In this document: positions 52,469 to 61,804 of the stretch, in pieces
Numbering within the stretch: position 1 is the first letter of the stretch
Layout of the letters: every line of letters starts with the position of its first letter
NCBI GenBank assembly: GCA_024638965.1
Contig: JAHEJI010000006.1
Location: 1-62,524 of the forward strand
Length of the DNA: 62,524 nt
Direction: 5' to 3'
DNA from: Planctomycetaceae bacterium
GTDB taxonomy: Bacteria > Planctomycetota > Planctomycetia > Pirellulales > Pirellulaceae
Position numbers and translations under genes: made by a program
Notes under the pieces: generated by a model
The model's input: only the letters and a program-made list of their open reading frames with translations
The model's database searches: none
Told to the model about the DNA's origin: nothing

Positions 52469-54109
52469 ATGAAATACTCAAAATTCGCAGTTATCACTTG
52501 TCTGATCATAGGTCTGGTGATTTGTTGGACCGCTGCCCAGGCACAACAACAATATCCATCAACTGGGCACAGTGAATTCACTCCTGCGGACGCTTGGTCG
52601 GTTTCAACTCCTGACGAGTTCGATCAATCGAAGAGTCCAAACTCGGACATGTCGCCAGACCATTGGGGTAGTTCGGCTTCACTTGACAATCCACTTTCGT
52701 ACCAGACCGAACAAACGTGGCAAGCTTGGGAAGGAAATTTGGAAAACCATCCATGGATCAAAGCGGATGAGATTCCAGACGAGGAAATTGTAAAATCGAA
52801 CGCCGACAGTCTTCGCGGCGACAAGGCTCGGGCTCCGACGATGTCCGTTCGATCAAATAAAGACACCAATGCAGAAATCCCACTCCCACCGAGCGCGATT
52901 CGACTCCCGGACACACCAGCTTATCCTCTCGAGTCATCGACTCCCGAAACGACATATCCCGCACCAATTCCAAACCCACCATCGACGGGCAACGTTTACC
53001 CTGACTTGTCGAAACCGAATTGGCCCGTTGAGGCAATTGCCGTCCCGAACCCAAACTGGCCGGAAATGGAACAGCCTGCTTCCCAACCTGAGTTTGGCAA
53101 CAGTCATCCACCCACCACGAATTCCCCAATCTTCTCTCCGAACTTCCGACCTGACCTGGGACAACGCTCGCCCACCGCGACGTTTCGTGCACCACCGACT
53201 CAGTCCGACTTCGGACAACAATATGGCTACGAGAAACAACAACACCCGCCGTTGAGTGAGATCCTGGCGACAGGCCGTTACATCGGATCGGTAGATCTAA
53301 TGACTCTCAAACCCTATTTCCAAGGCAATTCGGCGATCGCCACGTCCAATGGATTCGTTGCCCCGTTCGACTTTAATCATGAATTTGCCTGGAGTCTGAG
53401 CCTCGGCTTTGAATCCAAACTCGGTCCCGGGGTAAAATTGGATTACTTCCAATTCGATCAGGATTCCAATACTTCTTCGTTTACCAGCAATGGCATCATT
53501 TCGGGCACGACCAGCGTATGGATGCTTGGCCCCAGTCAATGGAGTCGCCTTACGGCCAGCAACGCCGGTGAATCTCTAAACGCCGACCACAGTCTGGAAG
53601 TTCATTTGGCTGGCGCTTCGTTTTTCAAAGAACTTAAATTTAGAATTTCGCGTTTGACCGGAAGCTTTGGAATTGAATACGCGAGTATTACACAAGAGAT
53701 GAATTCCGTTCTCACTAATTCCGGTGGAGCCGAGATCGGACGTCTTACGGCAACATCCGATATGGATGCCTACGGTCCCAACGTTGGATTTGAATACTTT
53801 CGCCCGATTGGTCACACGCGCCTGGAAATCTTCAGCGCATTTGGTGGTGCCCTGTTATTTGGAAATCGAGCTCAACGTGTCCAAAACAGTTCCTCCGGCG
53901 ATCTCAGCCGAATTGGAGCAGACGAGTTTATTGCAAAGTTTGACATTGGAACGGGTGTTCAGTCGCATCGTTACTTTGGTGAACACCGCAGTGTTTATTG
54001 GAAAGTTGAGTATGTTGCGCAAACATGGATGAACGGCGGCACAGGAACAATAACCCAGGACGATTTCGGATTCCGAGGATTCTCGTTTTCGCTCGGTCTC
54101 AACCGTTAA
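52469..54109 (+). CDS. BBP7-type outer-membrane beta-barrel protein
   Basis: From the ATG at 52469 a signal peptide (MKYSKFAVITCLIIGLVICW to AQAQ) leads to a long disordered Pro/Ser/Thr-rich stretch (about 30-260) and then a C-terminal barrel region. The barrel has alternating hydrophobic strands and ends FRGFSFSLGLNR, with an aromatic near the terminus. BBP7 proteins (Lpg1974-like) are frequent in planctomycetes. It should sit in the outer membrane; its cargo is unknown. It is followed by a repeat array. Confidence 0.7.
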   Translation: MKYSKFAVITCLIIGLVICWTAAQAQQQYPSTGHSEFTPADAWSVSTPDEFDQSKSPNSDMSPDHWGSSASLDNPLSYQTEQTWQAWEGNLENHPWIKADEIPDEEIVKSNADSLRGDKARAPTMSVRSNKDTNAEIPLPPSAIRLPDTPAYPLESSTPETTYPAPIPNPPSTGNVYPDLSKPNWPVEAIAVPNPNWPEMEQPASQPEFGNSHPPTTNSPIFSPNFRPDLGQRSPTATFRAPPTQSDFGQQYGYEKQQHPPLSEILATGRYIGSVDLMTLKPYFQGNSAIATSNGFVAPFDFNHEFAWSLSLGFESKLGPGVKLDYFQFDQDSNTSSFTSNGIISGTTSVWMLGPSQWSRLTASNAGESLNADHSLEVHLAGASFFKELKFRISRLTGSFGIEYASITQEMNSVLTNSGGAEIGRLTATSDMDAYGPNVGFEYFRPIGHTRLEIFSAFGGALLFGNRAQRVQNSSSGDLSRIGADEFIAKFDIGTGVQSHRYFGEHRSVYWKVEYVAQTWMNGGTGTITQDDFGFRGFSFSLGLNR

Positions 54110-54162
54110 GCAAAAAAACGTAAGAACTTTCATCAACGAATTATCGTCTTAGTCTTATTCTT

Positions 54163-54220
54163 AGTCCTTTTGTCAGTCTGGTTCGCCCCTGTGTCAATAC
54201 GGACTGAGCGGATCCCCGGG
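54163..54220 (+). repeat. 58-bp direct repeat, copy 1
   Basis: Starts AGTCCTTTTGTCAGTCTGG and ends CCCGGG. Copy 2 is at 54358-54415 with 55 of 58 identities. The two copies are 195 bases apart and flank the 12-bp array. Confidence 0.85.
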
Positions 54221-54223
54221 TTC

Positions 54224-54343
54224 GATTACGACTAAGATTACGACTAAGATTACGACTAAGATTACGACTAAGATTACGACTAAGATTACGACTAAGATTA
54301 CGACTAAGATTACGACTAAGATTACGACTAAGATTACGAGTAA
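54224..54343 (+). repeat. 12-bp tandem array, ten units
   Basis: Ten head-to-tail copies of GATTACGACTAA start at 54224 and every 12 bases after; nine are perfect and the last ends GAGTAA. No spacers occur, so it is not CRISPR. A single unit also follows the second 58-bp repeat (54420-54431). The array gives a spurious minus-strand frame of NLSR repeats. Confidence 0.95.
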
Positions 54344-54357
54344 TTAGCCTTAGTCTA

Positions 54358-54415
54358 AGTCCTTTTGTCAGTCTGGTTCGCCCCTGTGTCAATTCGGACT
54401 AAGCGGATTCCCGGG
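54358..54415 (+). repeat. 58-bp direct repeat, copy 2
   Basis: Second copy of the 58-bp unit; differs from copy 1 at three bases. It is followed by one GATTACGACTAA unit, so the duplicated module is probably the 58-mer plus a 12-mer tract. Confidence 0.85.
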
Positions 54416-54477
54416 ATTGGATTACGACTAACTAAGACTAAAAATCGGTTTCCCGCAACCAATAATCGCTGTTATTT

Positions 54478-56220
54478 TTGATGACTGTTGCTGTTTACGT
54501 AACGAAAGAAAGTGACGCTGCGAACCTTATTCCCTGGGGCGTTCGGTTTGCCCGAGCAGATCACTCCGATCTGTTGATCATTTCCACCAAACGTTCGAAA
54601 GGCAAAGTTGGTTGGGAAGACCTGGCGATCACTAAGTGCAGCGAACGTGCGTTGCACGCGGCGATTTTCAAGGCGATCGAAGGCCTCAACCAGGAAAATG
54701 TCGTCCTCAAACAGGACATTGCGGCGGGCGTGGAATCGTCTGACATGGATCGCGTCGCCATTGAAACCAAGGAGTTTTCGGCGCCTTCGCCAGATATTGC
54801 GATCATCAACGAATTGAACAAATTGGGCCTTTCGTTGTTATTGGTTCCCGCTGACGAACCCTCCAGAGCTGGGAAACACGCGGAATCGTCGTCGATGCAG
54901 TTGTTCGACCTTTCGCCCTGTGACACCTGCCTAATTCGCGGAGTTGCTCCCGACGAATCCGAGCCGATCCGAATTCTCCTGGCGACTCACGGCCACACGG
55001 ATATTGATATCGAGCTGAAGCGATCCCGTCAGTTGGCTCAAACTTACAACGGAAGTGTGACCGTGCTTTACGTTCGTCCAGACGACGACGAAGTCGCGGA
55101 TTATGTTGCCCTTCGAAATCTGGATCGCATGGTGCGGAGCGTTCCGGGCCCTTACGACGCCTTTGAAAAGCAGATCGAGTTGGCCGACACGTTGCTCGAT
55201 GGAATCAATCGAAAAGACTTGAGCGAGTTCGATCTGGTTATCGTCGGCTCGCGAAGACTTAAATCGTTACGACGAGTCTTTCGTGGTTTGGAGGACAAAC
55301 CAGACGAGCCGTTTGTGACTGCCGTGTCGACGATGCGCGAAGGAATTCCTTTGGCCAGCCGGTTGTGGACGAAATTCCAGACGGCTTTTCGCAGCAAGAT
55401 TCCCCAGCTTAATCGAGAACAAAGAGTCGAACTTGTTGATCGGCTGGAGACAAACTCGACTTTTGACTTTGATTTCGTGGCATTGATTTCGCTGTCGACA
55501 TTGATTGCAGGTCTGGGCCTGATTCGCAACTCGGGGGCAGTCGTGATCGGTGCGATGCTGATAGCACCACTGATGACGCCGCTGGTTGGAATTGGTTTTG
55601 CGCTGATTCAGGGAAACGAGAAACTGATTCGAAACGCGATGCGGTCTGTCGGGTTTGGGTTTGCAGTTGCCTTTGCGATCAGCCTTTTCCTGGGTTTCGT
55701 CAATCCCGGAATTGAAACAGGAGACCAACTGAATTCGGAAATGCGGGGTCGTTGTAATCCTAACCTGTTGGATCTTGTCGTTGCGCTTGTCAGCGGGATT
55801 GCCGGTGCCTACGCCACAGGTCGCCCCAATCTGGTCAGTGCTTTGCCGGGCGTTGCGATTGCCGCAGCCCTCGTTCCACCGATTGCTACATCTGGAATTG
55901 TCCTTGCTACGGGCGAGTTGCAACTCGCCTGGGGTGCTTTTCTGTTGTTCTTCACCAACATCGTGGCGATCGTCCTGGGTACGACGTTCGCTTTTTGGGC
56001 AATTGGAATCAACTCGGTCACGGTCAAAGGGGAGGGTGGCCGACTGCCTCGCGTTTGGCCGCGGTATTATTTTCTCGCATTCGTAATCCTTTCGTTTTTA
56101 TTAGCCGCTTTCTTTACCCTGCACGAAGAAGAGAACGTGGATACCGATATTGATACGATGAAATCAGATATTATCGAGTTAAAAGAAACTCTTGATGAGT
56201 TAGACGACGAGATTGAGTAA
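54478..56220 (+). CDS. DUF389 membrane protein with N-terminal USP-like domains
   Basis: The 580-aa protein has two USP-like regions (about 1-145 and 160-275: LLATHGHTDIDIELKRSRQL, YNGSVTVLYVRPDDDEV, DLVIVGSRRLKSL). A DUF389 membrane domain of several segments follows (LISLSTLIAGLGLIRNSGAV, VVIGAMLIAPLMTPLVGIGF, ALPGVAIAAALVPPIATSGI). The C-terminus is an acidic coiled coil (DIIELKETLDELDDEIE). DUF389 function is not established; transport or stress sensing are possible. No clear ribosome-binding site precedes the ATG. The last segment converges on a glycosyltransferase gene. Confidence 0.8.
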   Translation: MMTVAVYVTKESDAANLIPWGVRFARADHSDLLIISTKRSKGKVGWEDLAITKCSERALHAAIFKAIEGLNQENVVLKQDIAAGVESSDMDRVAIETKEFSAPSPDIAIINELNKLGLSLLLVPADEPSRAGKHAESSSMQLFDLSPCDTCLIRGVAPDESEPIRILLATHGHTDIDIELKRSRQLAQTYNGSVTVLYVRPDDDEVADYVALRNLDRMVRSVPGPYDAFEKQIELADTLLDGINRKDLSEFDLVIVGSRRLKSLRRVFRGLEDKPDEPFVTAVSTMREGIPLASRLWTKFQTAFRSKIPQLNREQRVELVDRLETNSTFDFDFVALISLSTLIAGLGLIRNSGAVVIGAMLIAPLMTPLVGIGFALIQGNEKLIRNAMRSVGFGFAVAFAISLFLGFVNPGIETGDQLNSEMRGRCNPNLLDLVVALVSGIAGAYATGRPNLVSALPGVAIAAALVPPIATSGIVLATGELQLAWGAFLLFFTNIVAIVLGTTFAFWAIGINSVTVKGEGGRLPRVWPRYYFLAFVILSFLLAAFFTLHEEENVDTDIDTMKSDIIELKETLDELDDEIE

Positions 56221-56290
56221 TAAGTGGCGCTAGTTGGAAAACGCCATAAACGGTCTCTCGCATGGAAAAACACGATGTTTTACACAGCTC

Positions 56291-56355
56291 TGAGCGGCAA
56301 GGCGCTCGCCACCGGTTCGATTCAGAAAAACCGGCGGCTAGTGCCTTGCCGCTCA
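56291..56355. repeat. 65-bp palindrome between convergent genes
   Basis: The 27-base arms (56291-56317 and 56329-56355) are inverted repeats matched at 24 of 27 positions, with an 11-base loop. It reads TGAGCGGCAAGGCGCTCGCC at the left. It could act as a bidirectional terminator for the two flanking convergent genes and resembles REP/MITE elements. Confidence 0.75.
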
Positions 56356-56389
56356 TAGAAAGTGCAAATCAACTTTGGACGTGCTCAAG

Positions 56390-57706
56390 TTAGTCCAGAA
56401 ATCTTTGAACGAGTTTCGCCGTTGCTTCCGCCATCGACTTTAAATTGCGTTGCGCGTGAACATATTGCTGGCCGGAATTTCCAAGCTGAGTGGACCGCTG
56501 CGGATCCTCAAGCAGGCTCTGGAGTTGACCAATATAGTGGGCAAGATTGCCGTGCTCGAACAAAAGACCACCATTGGTTTGTTCGACCAGTTCCGGAAAA
56601 CAGGCGCGATCTGGCTGAACGACGGGAACTCCGGCTGCCATCGCTTCCAATGCATAAAGTCCTTTAGGTTCAAGAAACTCCGTCGGCACCGAAAGCAAAT
56701 TGATCGATCCTAACATCGCCAATTTCTGTTCTCGATTGACGACGCCCAGGTATTCATAATCCTGCCGTAAACCAGCGTCGTCCAGGAGTTTAAATTGCGC
56801 GGCAGCGTAGTCGCGGTTTTCCGGCCCCAGCCACCCGGCGATTTTGAGTTTGACGTTTTTGTTCTGCGGTTTCTTTTTGAGTTCGATAAAAGCTTCGACA
56901 AGATGATGCAGCCCTTTTTGAGGTGCCAACTTAGCCAAATAGCCGATGGTACGCATTTCGTCTTCCTCGCGTGAATCCGATTTCGTCAAAAAGACTTCAA
57001 AATCTGTGACGTCGATTCCAAGCGGTGTCACATGGACTTTTTCGCGGTCAATTTCAAAATACTCGCACATATAATCGCGAAAGAAGTGACTATGAACAAT
57101 AAATCCGTCGACCCGTTTTACAATGTTGTTGATTTGGGCAATGCACTGCGACTTGAATCGTTCATCCAGGCTGTCCAGGAAAACATCATCGCCTTGAAGC
57201 GTGACAAGGATCGGAATATCGATCGCTTGTTTTAGATTTGAAATACAGCCCCCAATTAAGATGTTGGAAAAAATCAAAATGTCGGGTTTTTCTTTCAACA
57301 GCCAATGGCAAAGTCGTTTTACTTCTTTCCGCTGATTGCCCTGCATGCCTTTCAACATGGATAACGCGAGTTGTCCAAGCAGCTTGGGATCGGTGTCCAT
57401 GGCGTTTGCCGTCACCCGACGAATCAACTTGGGGTTATCCAGAAACCGGTCCAGAGCCGCAGGCAAAAACCTCAACACTGGCATTTTCTGTTGCAGATAA
57501 ACATTTATCCCACCAAAGAAAACATGATCAACGCTGACGTTCGCTTCATCCGTTCGAATCGGTGTGTAGGTTGGGACCAACTGGATGTTCCAACCCTCGT
57601 TTGCGAGCGCTTTGGCAAGCGTGTTGTCGTGCATGCAACTACCGCAAAACATCCCCGCCGCACCGGCGGTCAAGTAGATGATCTTGGGTGAACCCGATGT
57701 GGACAT
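56390..57706 (-). CDS. Glycosyltransferase, GT4-like (GT-B fold)
   Basis: The 438-aa protein has an N-terminal Rossmann half (YLTAGAAGMFCGSCMHDNTL, LFSNILIGGCI-like strands, VTLQGDDVFLDSLDERFKSQ, IVHSHFFRDYM) and a C-terminal GT1/GT4 half. The latter has IGYLAKLAPQKGLHHLVEAF and the nucleotide-sugar EX7E motif region EFLEPKGLYALEAMAAGVPV. The donor sugar and acceptor are unknown; surface polysaccharide synthesis is likely. It stands alone, with pheT next on the same strand. Confidence 0.9.
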   Translation of the reverse strand: MSTSGSPKIIYLTAGAAGMFCGSCMHDNTLAKALANEGWNIQLVPTYTPIRTDEANVSVDHVFFGGINVYLQQKMPVLRFLPAALDRFLDNPKLIRRVTANAMDTDPKLLGQLALSMLKGMQGNQRKEVKRLCHWLLKEKPDILIFSNILIGGCISNLKQAIDIPILVTLQGDDVFLDSLDERFKSQCIAQINNIVKRVDGFIVHSHFFRDYMCEYFEIDREKVHVTPLGIDVTDFEVFLTKSDSREEDEMRTIGYLAKLAPQKGLHHLVEAFIELKKKPQNKNVKLKIAGWLGPENRDYAAAQFKLLDDAGLRQDYEYLGVVNREQKLAMLGSINLLSVPTEFLEPKGLYALEAMAAGVPVVQPDRACFPELVEQTNGGLLFEHGNLAHYIGQLQSLLEDPQRSTQLGNSGQQYVHAQRNLKSMAEATAKLVQRFLD

Positions 57707-57817
57707 GAAATTTCAAACGTAACACGATTGGTTTACTTGTTCTGAATTCTCACGAATGCAGCGACGAGCCCAAATTCTTACGAATCCGGCTATGGCACCC
57801 AATCCGCTCACTTTCTG

Positions 57818-59866
57818 CTATGCCACGAGACTCGCATCAAATTTTGCTTTGCATTGTTCGACGATTTTCTGGCAAACCGAGTCAGCCTGTTCACCTGTCA
57901 AGGTCGCATCCGACGAACGCAAGGTCACTGACAAGAGCAAACGCTTCTTATGCGGGCCATCTTTCTGTGCATCACGAAACGTCTCGCGGTACTCAATCGA
58001 TTCCAGAATATCGCCGCCAACTTCGGTTATCGCAGATCGCAAGTCCGCCCAGTGAATGGAATTACTGACGACAAAGTTGAAGTCTCTTGAAATGGCCGGA
58101 AACAGACTTTGGTTTTCGTGTTGAGGCACAAGTACACATAGTTTTTCAAGCACGCTCATGCTCAATTCGGCAACGCTCGCATTGTGACGAAGCCCAAAAT
58201 GCTTTCTGCCCGATTCCGAGACCTCGCCTATCCAGCCCAACGTCTGGTCGGCAATCAACAGTTCTGCTGATCTATTGACGTCCAATAGTTCCAGGTCGCA
58301 GGCCCTTGCTTCCATCGAAACATTCGGGTTCAAGTAAGCCACAAGTGTCTGCACCACGCCTTTGACTTCGAAGAAGTCTCGCCCACTGACCAGCGCGATC
58401 AAGGTCGGCTGATCTGGCAGTTCTTTGCTGTTTCGGGTCAGATAGACTTTTGCGATTTCGAACAACTCGATTTCCGTGTTGGAACGATATTCGTTAATGC
58501 GTCTCGCCTCCAGCAAACTTGGCACTAGACTGCGACGCAGCAGATCAACCGCACCAATGTTCTGGGAGGCTTTTTCCAAAACGCCCAGCATCGGCTGACT
58601 GCTCGCCAGCGGTTCGGTTTGGCTCCAGGGGCTGAATGGCTCAGACCATGATTCCGGAACAAGGCTGGGTGTCATCGCCTCGTCAAAACCGTTCGCAATC
58701 AACACCGTTCGCACCGAACCCAGCACTCGATCAGTCGTCAGTCGGAAGGAAGCAGCCATTGGCACATTTGCGTTTTCGGGAACTTTTTCAAACCCGTAAA
58801 TTCGCCCTACTTCTTCAACGAGGTCGACTTCTCGGGTCAGGTCCTTTCGCCAACTCGGCGGCACGGCAGTGACGGCAGAACCGTCTTGGCATTCAATCTT
58901 CAAACCAAGAGCCTCGAGTGTATTGGGAACGAAGTCCGCCGGGATGTCGATTCCAAGCACCCTTTTCAGCTGAGGTAGTCTCAAAACAATGGGCTCATTT
59001 TCAACCGGTCGAGCTCCCACATCGATGAAGCCGTCCAGCAATTCGCCGCCCCCATTCTCGAGAATCAGCTGACAACATCGCCGACTTGCCCAATCGATTT
59101 GAGCCGAATCTACGTTGCGTTCAAATCGAAACGAAGAAGGACTATGCAAATTCAGCATGCGTGCGGTGTTGCGGACCGAAAGTTGATCGAAATAGGCAGC
59201 CTCGACCAATATGTCGGTCGTTGCTGGACTGACTTCGGAGTCGGCTCCTCCCATTACACCACCAATCGCGACCGCGTCGGTTTCATCGGCGATCATACAC
59301 ATGTTGGGTTGCAAATGATACGTCTTGTGATCAATTGCGACGAAGGATTCGTCCGCGAATGGCCTACGGACGACGATCATTCCGCTTTTGATTTTGGCGA
59401 AATCAAAAGCGTGCAGCGGTTGGCCACATTCGAACATTACATAATTCGAAATATCGACGACATTGTTAACGATCCCGATTCCAAGCGTTTCCAGTCGATC
59501 CTGCAACCAATCGGGACTTGGACCGATCTTGACACCTTTCAACAATCGCGCGGTATAGCGGTAACAAAGATCCGGGCATTCGATCTGAACGCTGCAATGG
59601 TCTTTGATGTTTCCGCGACCCATAGCTGGGTTTGGATCGGGAATGTTCAGCGGCAAATCAAACAGAACGGCGATCTCGCGGGCAACTCCCAAATGCCCCA
59701 GGCAATCAGCTCGATTGCTAGTCACTTCCAGATCGATGGCGCGATCTCCATCCACCTTTTCTGTGCCTTCATGGTTTAGACCGGACATGGTTAACCGATC
59801 CGTCAATTCGTCATGGCTCATTTTCAAGTCAACGTATTGTTCAAGCCATTTCCAGGAAACGATCAT
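57818..59866 (-). CDS. pheT: Phenylalanyl-tRNA synthetase beta subunit, lacking the B2 domain
   Basis: PheT with PheS charges tRNA-Phe. This protein has 682 aa against about 790 usual. After MIVSWKWLEQYVDLKMSHDE and LTMSGLNHEGTEKVDGDRAI it passes straight to DLEVTSNRADCLGHLGVARE. The roughly 100-residue EMAP/Arc1p-like tRNA-binding domain (B2) that normally lies between these is absent. B3/B4, B5 (LKRVLGIDIPADFV) and the C-terminal FDX-ACB domain (FPAISRDFNFVVS) are present. It is 44 bases after pheS on the same strand. Identity is secure; the domain loss is clear from sequence. Confidence 0.97.
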   Translation of the reverse strand: MIVSWKWLEQYVDLKMSHDELTDRLTMSGLNHEGTEKVDGDRAIDLEVTSNRADCLGHLGVAREIAVLFDLPLNIPDPNPAMGRGNIKDHCSVQIECPDLCYRYTARLLKGVKIGPSPDWLQDRLETLGIGIVNNVVDISNYVMFECGQPLHAFDFAKIKSGMIVVRRPFADESFVAIDHKTYHLQPNMCMIADETDAVAIGGVMGGADSEVSPATTDILVEAAYFDQLSVRNTARMLNLHSPSSFRFERNVDSAQIDWASRRCCQLILENGGGELLDGFIDVGARPVENEPIVLRLPQLKRVLGIDIPADFVPNTLEALGLKIECQDGSAVTAVPPSWRKDLTREVDLVEEVGRIYGFEKVPENANVPMAASFRLTTDRVLGSVRTVLIANGFDEAMTPSLVPESWSEPFSPWSQTEPLASSQPMLGVLEKASQNIGAVDLLRRSLVPSLLEARRINEYRSNTEIELFEIAKVYLTRNSKELPDQPTLIALVSGRDFFEVKGVVQTLVAYLNPNVSMEARACDLELLDVNRSAELLIADQTLGWIGEVSESGRKHFGLRHNASVAELSMSVLEKLCVLVPQHENQSLFPAISRDFNFVVSNSIHWADLRSAITEVGGDILESIEYRETFRDAQKDGPHKKRLLLSVTLRSSDATLTGEQADSVCQKIVEQCKAKFDASLVA

Positions 59867-59910
59867 AGTTTTTTCTTCATGAATATTTGTGAAATTGTTG
59901 GGCGCCGGCG

Positions 59911-60963
59911 TTAGAACTGCCTGAGGAATCGCACGTCATTCGTAAAGAGATAACGGATGTCGGTAATCTGATGACGAATCATGCAAAGGCGTTCGACACC
60001 GAGGCCGAAGGCGAACCCGCTGACCTGTTCAGGATCATAGCCGACAGCGGTCAGCACACTTGGATCCACGATTCCAGCCCCGCCAAATTCGACCCATTTC
60101 CCGTTCCAGAAATAATCGGCTTCAACGCTGGGTTCGGTGAAAGGAAAGAAAGAGGGGCGAATGCGAATCGGAACTTCGTTACCGAGATAACTGGTCGCAA
60201 ACAGCTTTAACACAGTTTTGAGGTCGGCTAGTGTCACTAACTCGTCGATCATCAAGCCTTCCATTTGATGAAACATCGGGTAGTGAGTCGAGTCGGCGGT
60301 GTCCGGTCGATAAACGCGACCCAACGAAATGATTCGAATGGGAGGTTGAGTGGTTTCCATAACACGGATCTGAACCGTGCTGGTTTGAGTGCGCATCAGC
60401 AAATCGTTGTCACCGAGAACGTGCTTTTCCCGAGAACTGGCAAGCGAAAGATAGAAATTATCAAGCGGATCACGTGCCGGGTGTGAATCAGAAATGTTGA
60501 GGGCTTTGAAGTTATGCCAATCATCTTCAATCTCCGGGCCATCTGCAGGGGTGAAGCCGAGACGACCCATGATGTCTTTTAGTTCTTCGATGGTCTGGGT
60601 AATTGGATGCAGTTTGCCAACTCGTTGCTGTGGCCCGGGGAGCGTCGGATCGAACTTTGCATCGCGGACTTTTTCGTTGCCGCCGCCGCTGATCCGCTCG
60701 ACGGATTCGTTGAGAGCCTTTTCGATTGACTTCTTGACGTCGTTCAATTTCATGCCGGCCGCCTTTTTGTCCGGACCGTCAATTGAACCCAGTTTTTTTT
60801 GAACCGTTTTGAACTTGCCTTTTCTGGCGCCCACGAATTCGATCCGAGCTGCTTCAAGCTGTTCGCTGTCAGCGACAGCACCAAACTCCTCGATCGCGGA
60901 CTGAGCCAGATCTTCGAGTTCTTTTATAAAATCTTCTAATGGAATCGTTGCAGCAGGAGACAT
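59911..60963 (-). CDS. pheS: Phenylalanyl-tRNA synthetase alpha subunit
   Basis: The 350-aa protein has an N-terminal coiled coil (about 1-95) and a class II synthetase core: motif 2 GRVYRPDTADSTHYPMFHQM, SFFPFTEPSVE, and motif 3 FAFGLGVERLCMIRH. It pairs with PheT. It is followed by pheT after 44 bases. A strong terminator lies 24 bases before its start codon, between rplT and pheS, so it may be attenuated or have its own promoter. Confidence 0.98.
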   Translation of the reverse strand: MSPAATIPLEDFIKELEDLAQSAIEEFGAVADSEQLEAARIEFVGARKGKFKTVQKKLGSIDGPDKKAAGMKLNDVKKSIEKALNESVERISGGGNEKVRDAKFDPTLPGPQQRVGKLHPITQTIEELKDIMGRLGFTPADGPEIEDDWHNFKALNISDSHPARDPLDNFYLSLASSREKHVLGDNDLLMRTQTSTVQIRVMETTQPPIRIISLGRVYRPDTADSTHYPMFHQMEGLMIDELVTLADLKTVLKLFATSYLGNEVPIRIRPSFFPFTEPSVEADYFWNGKWVEFGGAGIVDPSVLTAVGYDPEQVSGFAFGLGVERLCMIRHQITDIRYLFTNDVRFLRQF

Positions 60964-60986
60964 CTTCTTTCCTGATGTGATGGTAC

Positions 60987-61020
60987 AAAAAAAAGGGAAG
61001 ACAACCTTGGATGTCTCCCC
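60987..61020 (-). terminator. Intrinsic terminator between rplT and pheS
   Basis: On the minus strand, GGGGAGACA and TGTCTTCCC form a 9-bp stem with an 8-base loop, followed by eight T. It lies about 30 bases after the rplT stop and 24 bases before the pheS start. No room is available for a T-box leader upstream. Confidence 0.85.
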
Positions 61021-61050
61021 GTATCATATCAACTTTAATTCGAAAACGGT

Positions 61051-61407
61051 TCAGGCGGCCAACGCTTGTTTCGCGGTCTCTACAATGGAATCAAAACCTT
61101 CCGGATCACAAATTGCGATTTCAGAAAGTGATTTTCGATCCAGCTCAACCTCGGCCTTGGTCAAGCCGTGCATGAATTGACTGTAGCTGATTCCGCGGCT
61201 GCTGCAGGCTGCACTGATGCGAGTGATCCAAAGTCGTCGAAATTCGCGTTTGCGAACTTTGCGATCGCGATAGGCATAAACGCCACTCCGAACCAGAGTC
61301 TCTTTAACAGTCCGCAAGAGGTTGCCGCGTCCGCCGCGATTTCCTTTTGCCCTTTTGAATAGCCGTTTCTTCGCTTGATTGCGCGCGGCGCCTTTTGAGG
61401 TTCGCAT
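61051..61407 (-). CDS. rplT: 50S ribosomal protein L20
   Basis: The 118-aa basic protein matches L20: [40 protein letters not shown], and [21 protein letters not shown]20 binds 23S rRNA early in assembly and in other bacteria represses its own operon. It follows rpmI after 99 bases. Confidence 0.98.
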   Translation of the reverse strand: MRTSKGAARNQAKKRLFKRAKGNRGGRGNLLRTVKETLVRSGVYAYRDRKVRKREFRRLWITRISAACSSRGISYSQFMHGLTKAEVELDRKSLSEIAICDPEGFDSIVETAKQALAA

Positions 61408-61506
61408 TGAATTCTTTCTTTCTCTCCGGACCGGCCTCGACCTGATGTGGCCGAAGTTGTTTGCCGAAATCGGAGGTTTCCAACTAATCGTCTCAGCCGA
61501 GATAGA

Positions 61507-61713
61507 TCAGTAACTGTATTTGCCCAAAGAGCGTTGAATTGTCTTTACCATCGTTTCTTCCAATGCCGTTGTGCCACGAAGATTTCGTTTCCGCTTTGCG
61601 CTGACGCGGACGTTTCGGTGTGACGTCCCTGCAGAACGATGCATTGGTTTCCCTTTGGCGCTCAAACGAAATCGTTTTTTGACACCCTTGTGGGTTTTCA
61701 TTTTGTTAGACAT
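61507..61713 (-). CDS. rpmI: 50S ribosomal protein L35
   Basis: The 68-aa protein starts MSNKMKTHKGVKKRFRLSAK and contains HRSAGTSHRNVRVSAKRKRN. Upstream, a CCCCGATT...GATTGGGG hairpin lies in the probable leader, where L20 regulation acts in other bacteria, but this is not shown here. infC, often upstream of rpmI, is not present in the window. Confidence 0.97.
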   Translation of the reverse strand: MSNKMKTHKGVKKRFRLSAKGKPMHRSAGTSHRNVRVSAKRKRNLRGTTALEETMVKTIQRSLGKYSY

Positions 61714-61804
61714 TGAACTAAAACGTCCCCAATCGGAACTCGTGCTCTAAAAGAATTGAATCGGGGATTTTACGATCATTTCCAACGGGTTTAAAGGGGA
61801 TTTT

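Noticed and set aside
54224..54343. Possible CRISPR array
   Set aside because: The units are direct 12-mers with no spacers and no cas genes nearby.
54141..54392. Minus-strand open frame with NLSR repeats
   Set aside because: It is only the translation of the 12-bp array and its 58-bp flanks; no ribosome-binding site or family.
59099..59779. 226-codon plus-strand open frame
   Set aside because: Lies wholly inside pheT on the other strand; no family character.
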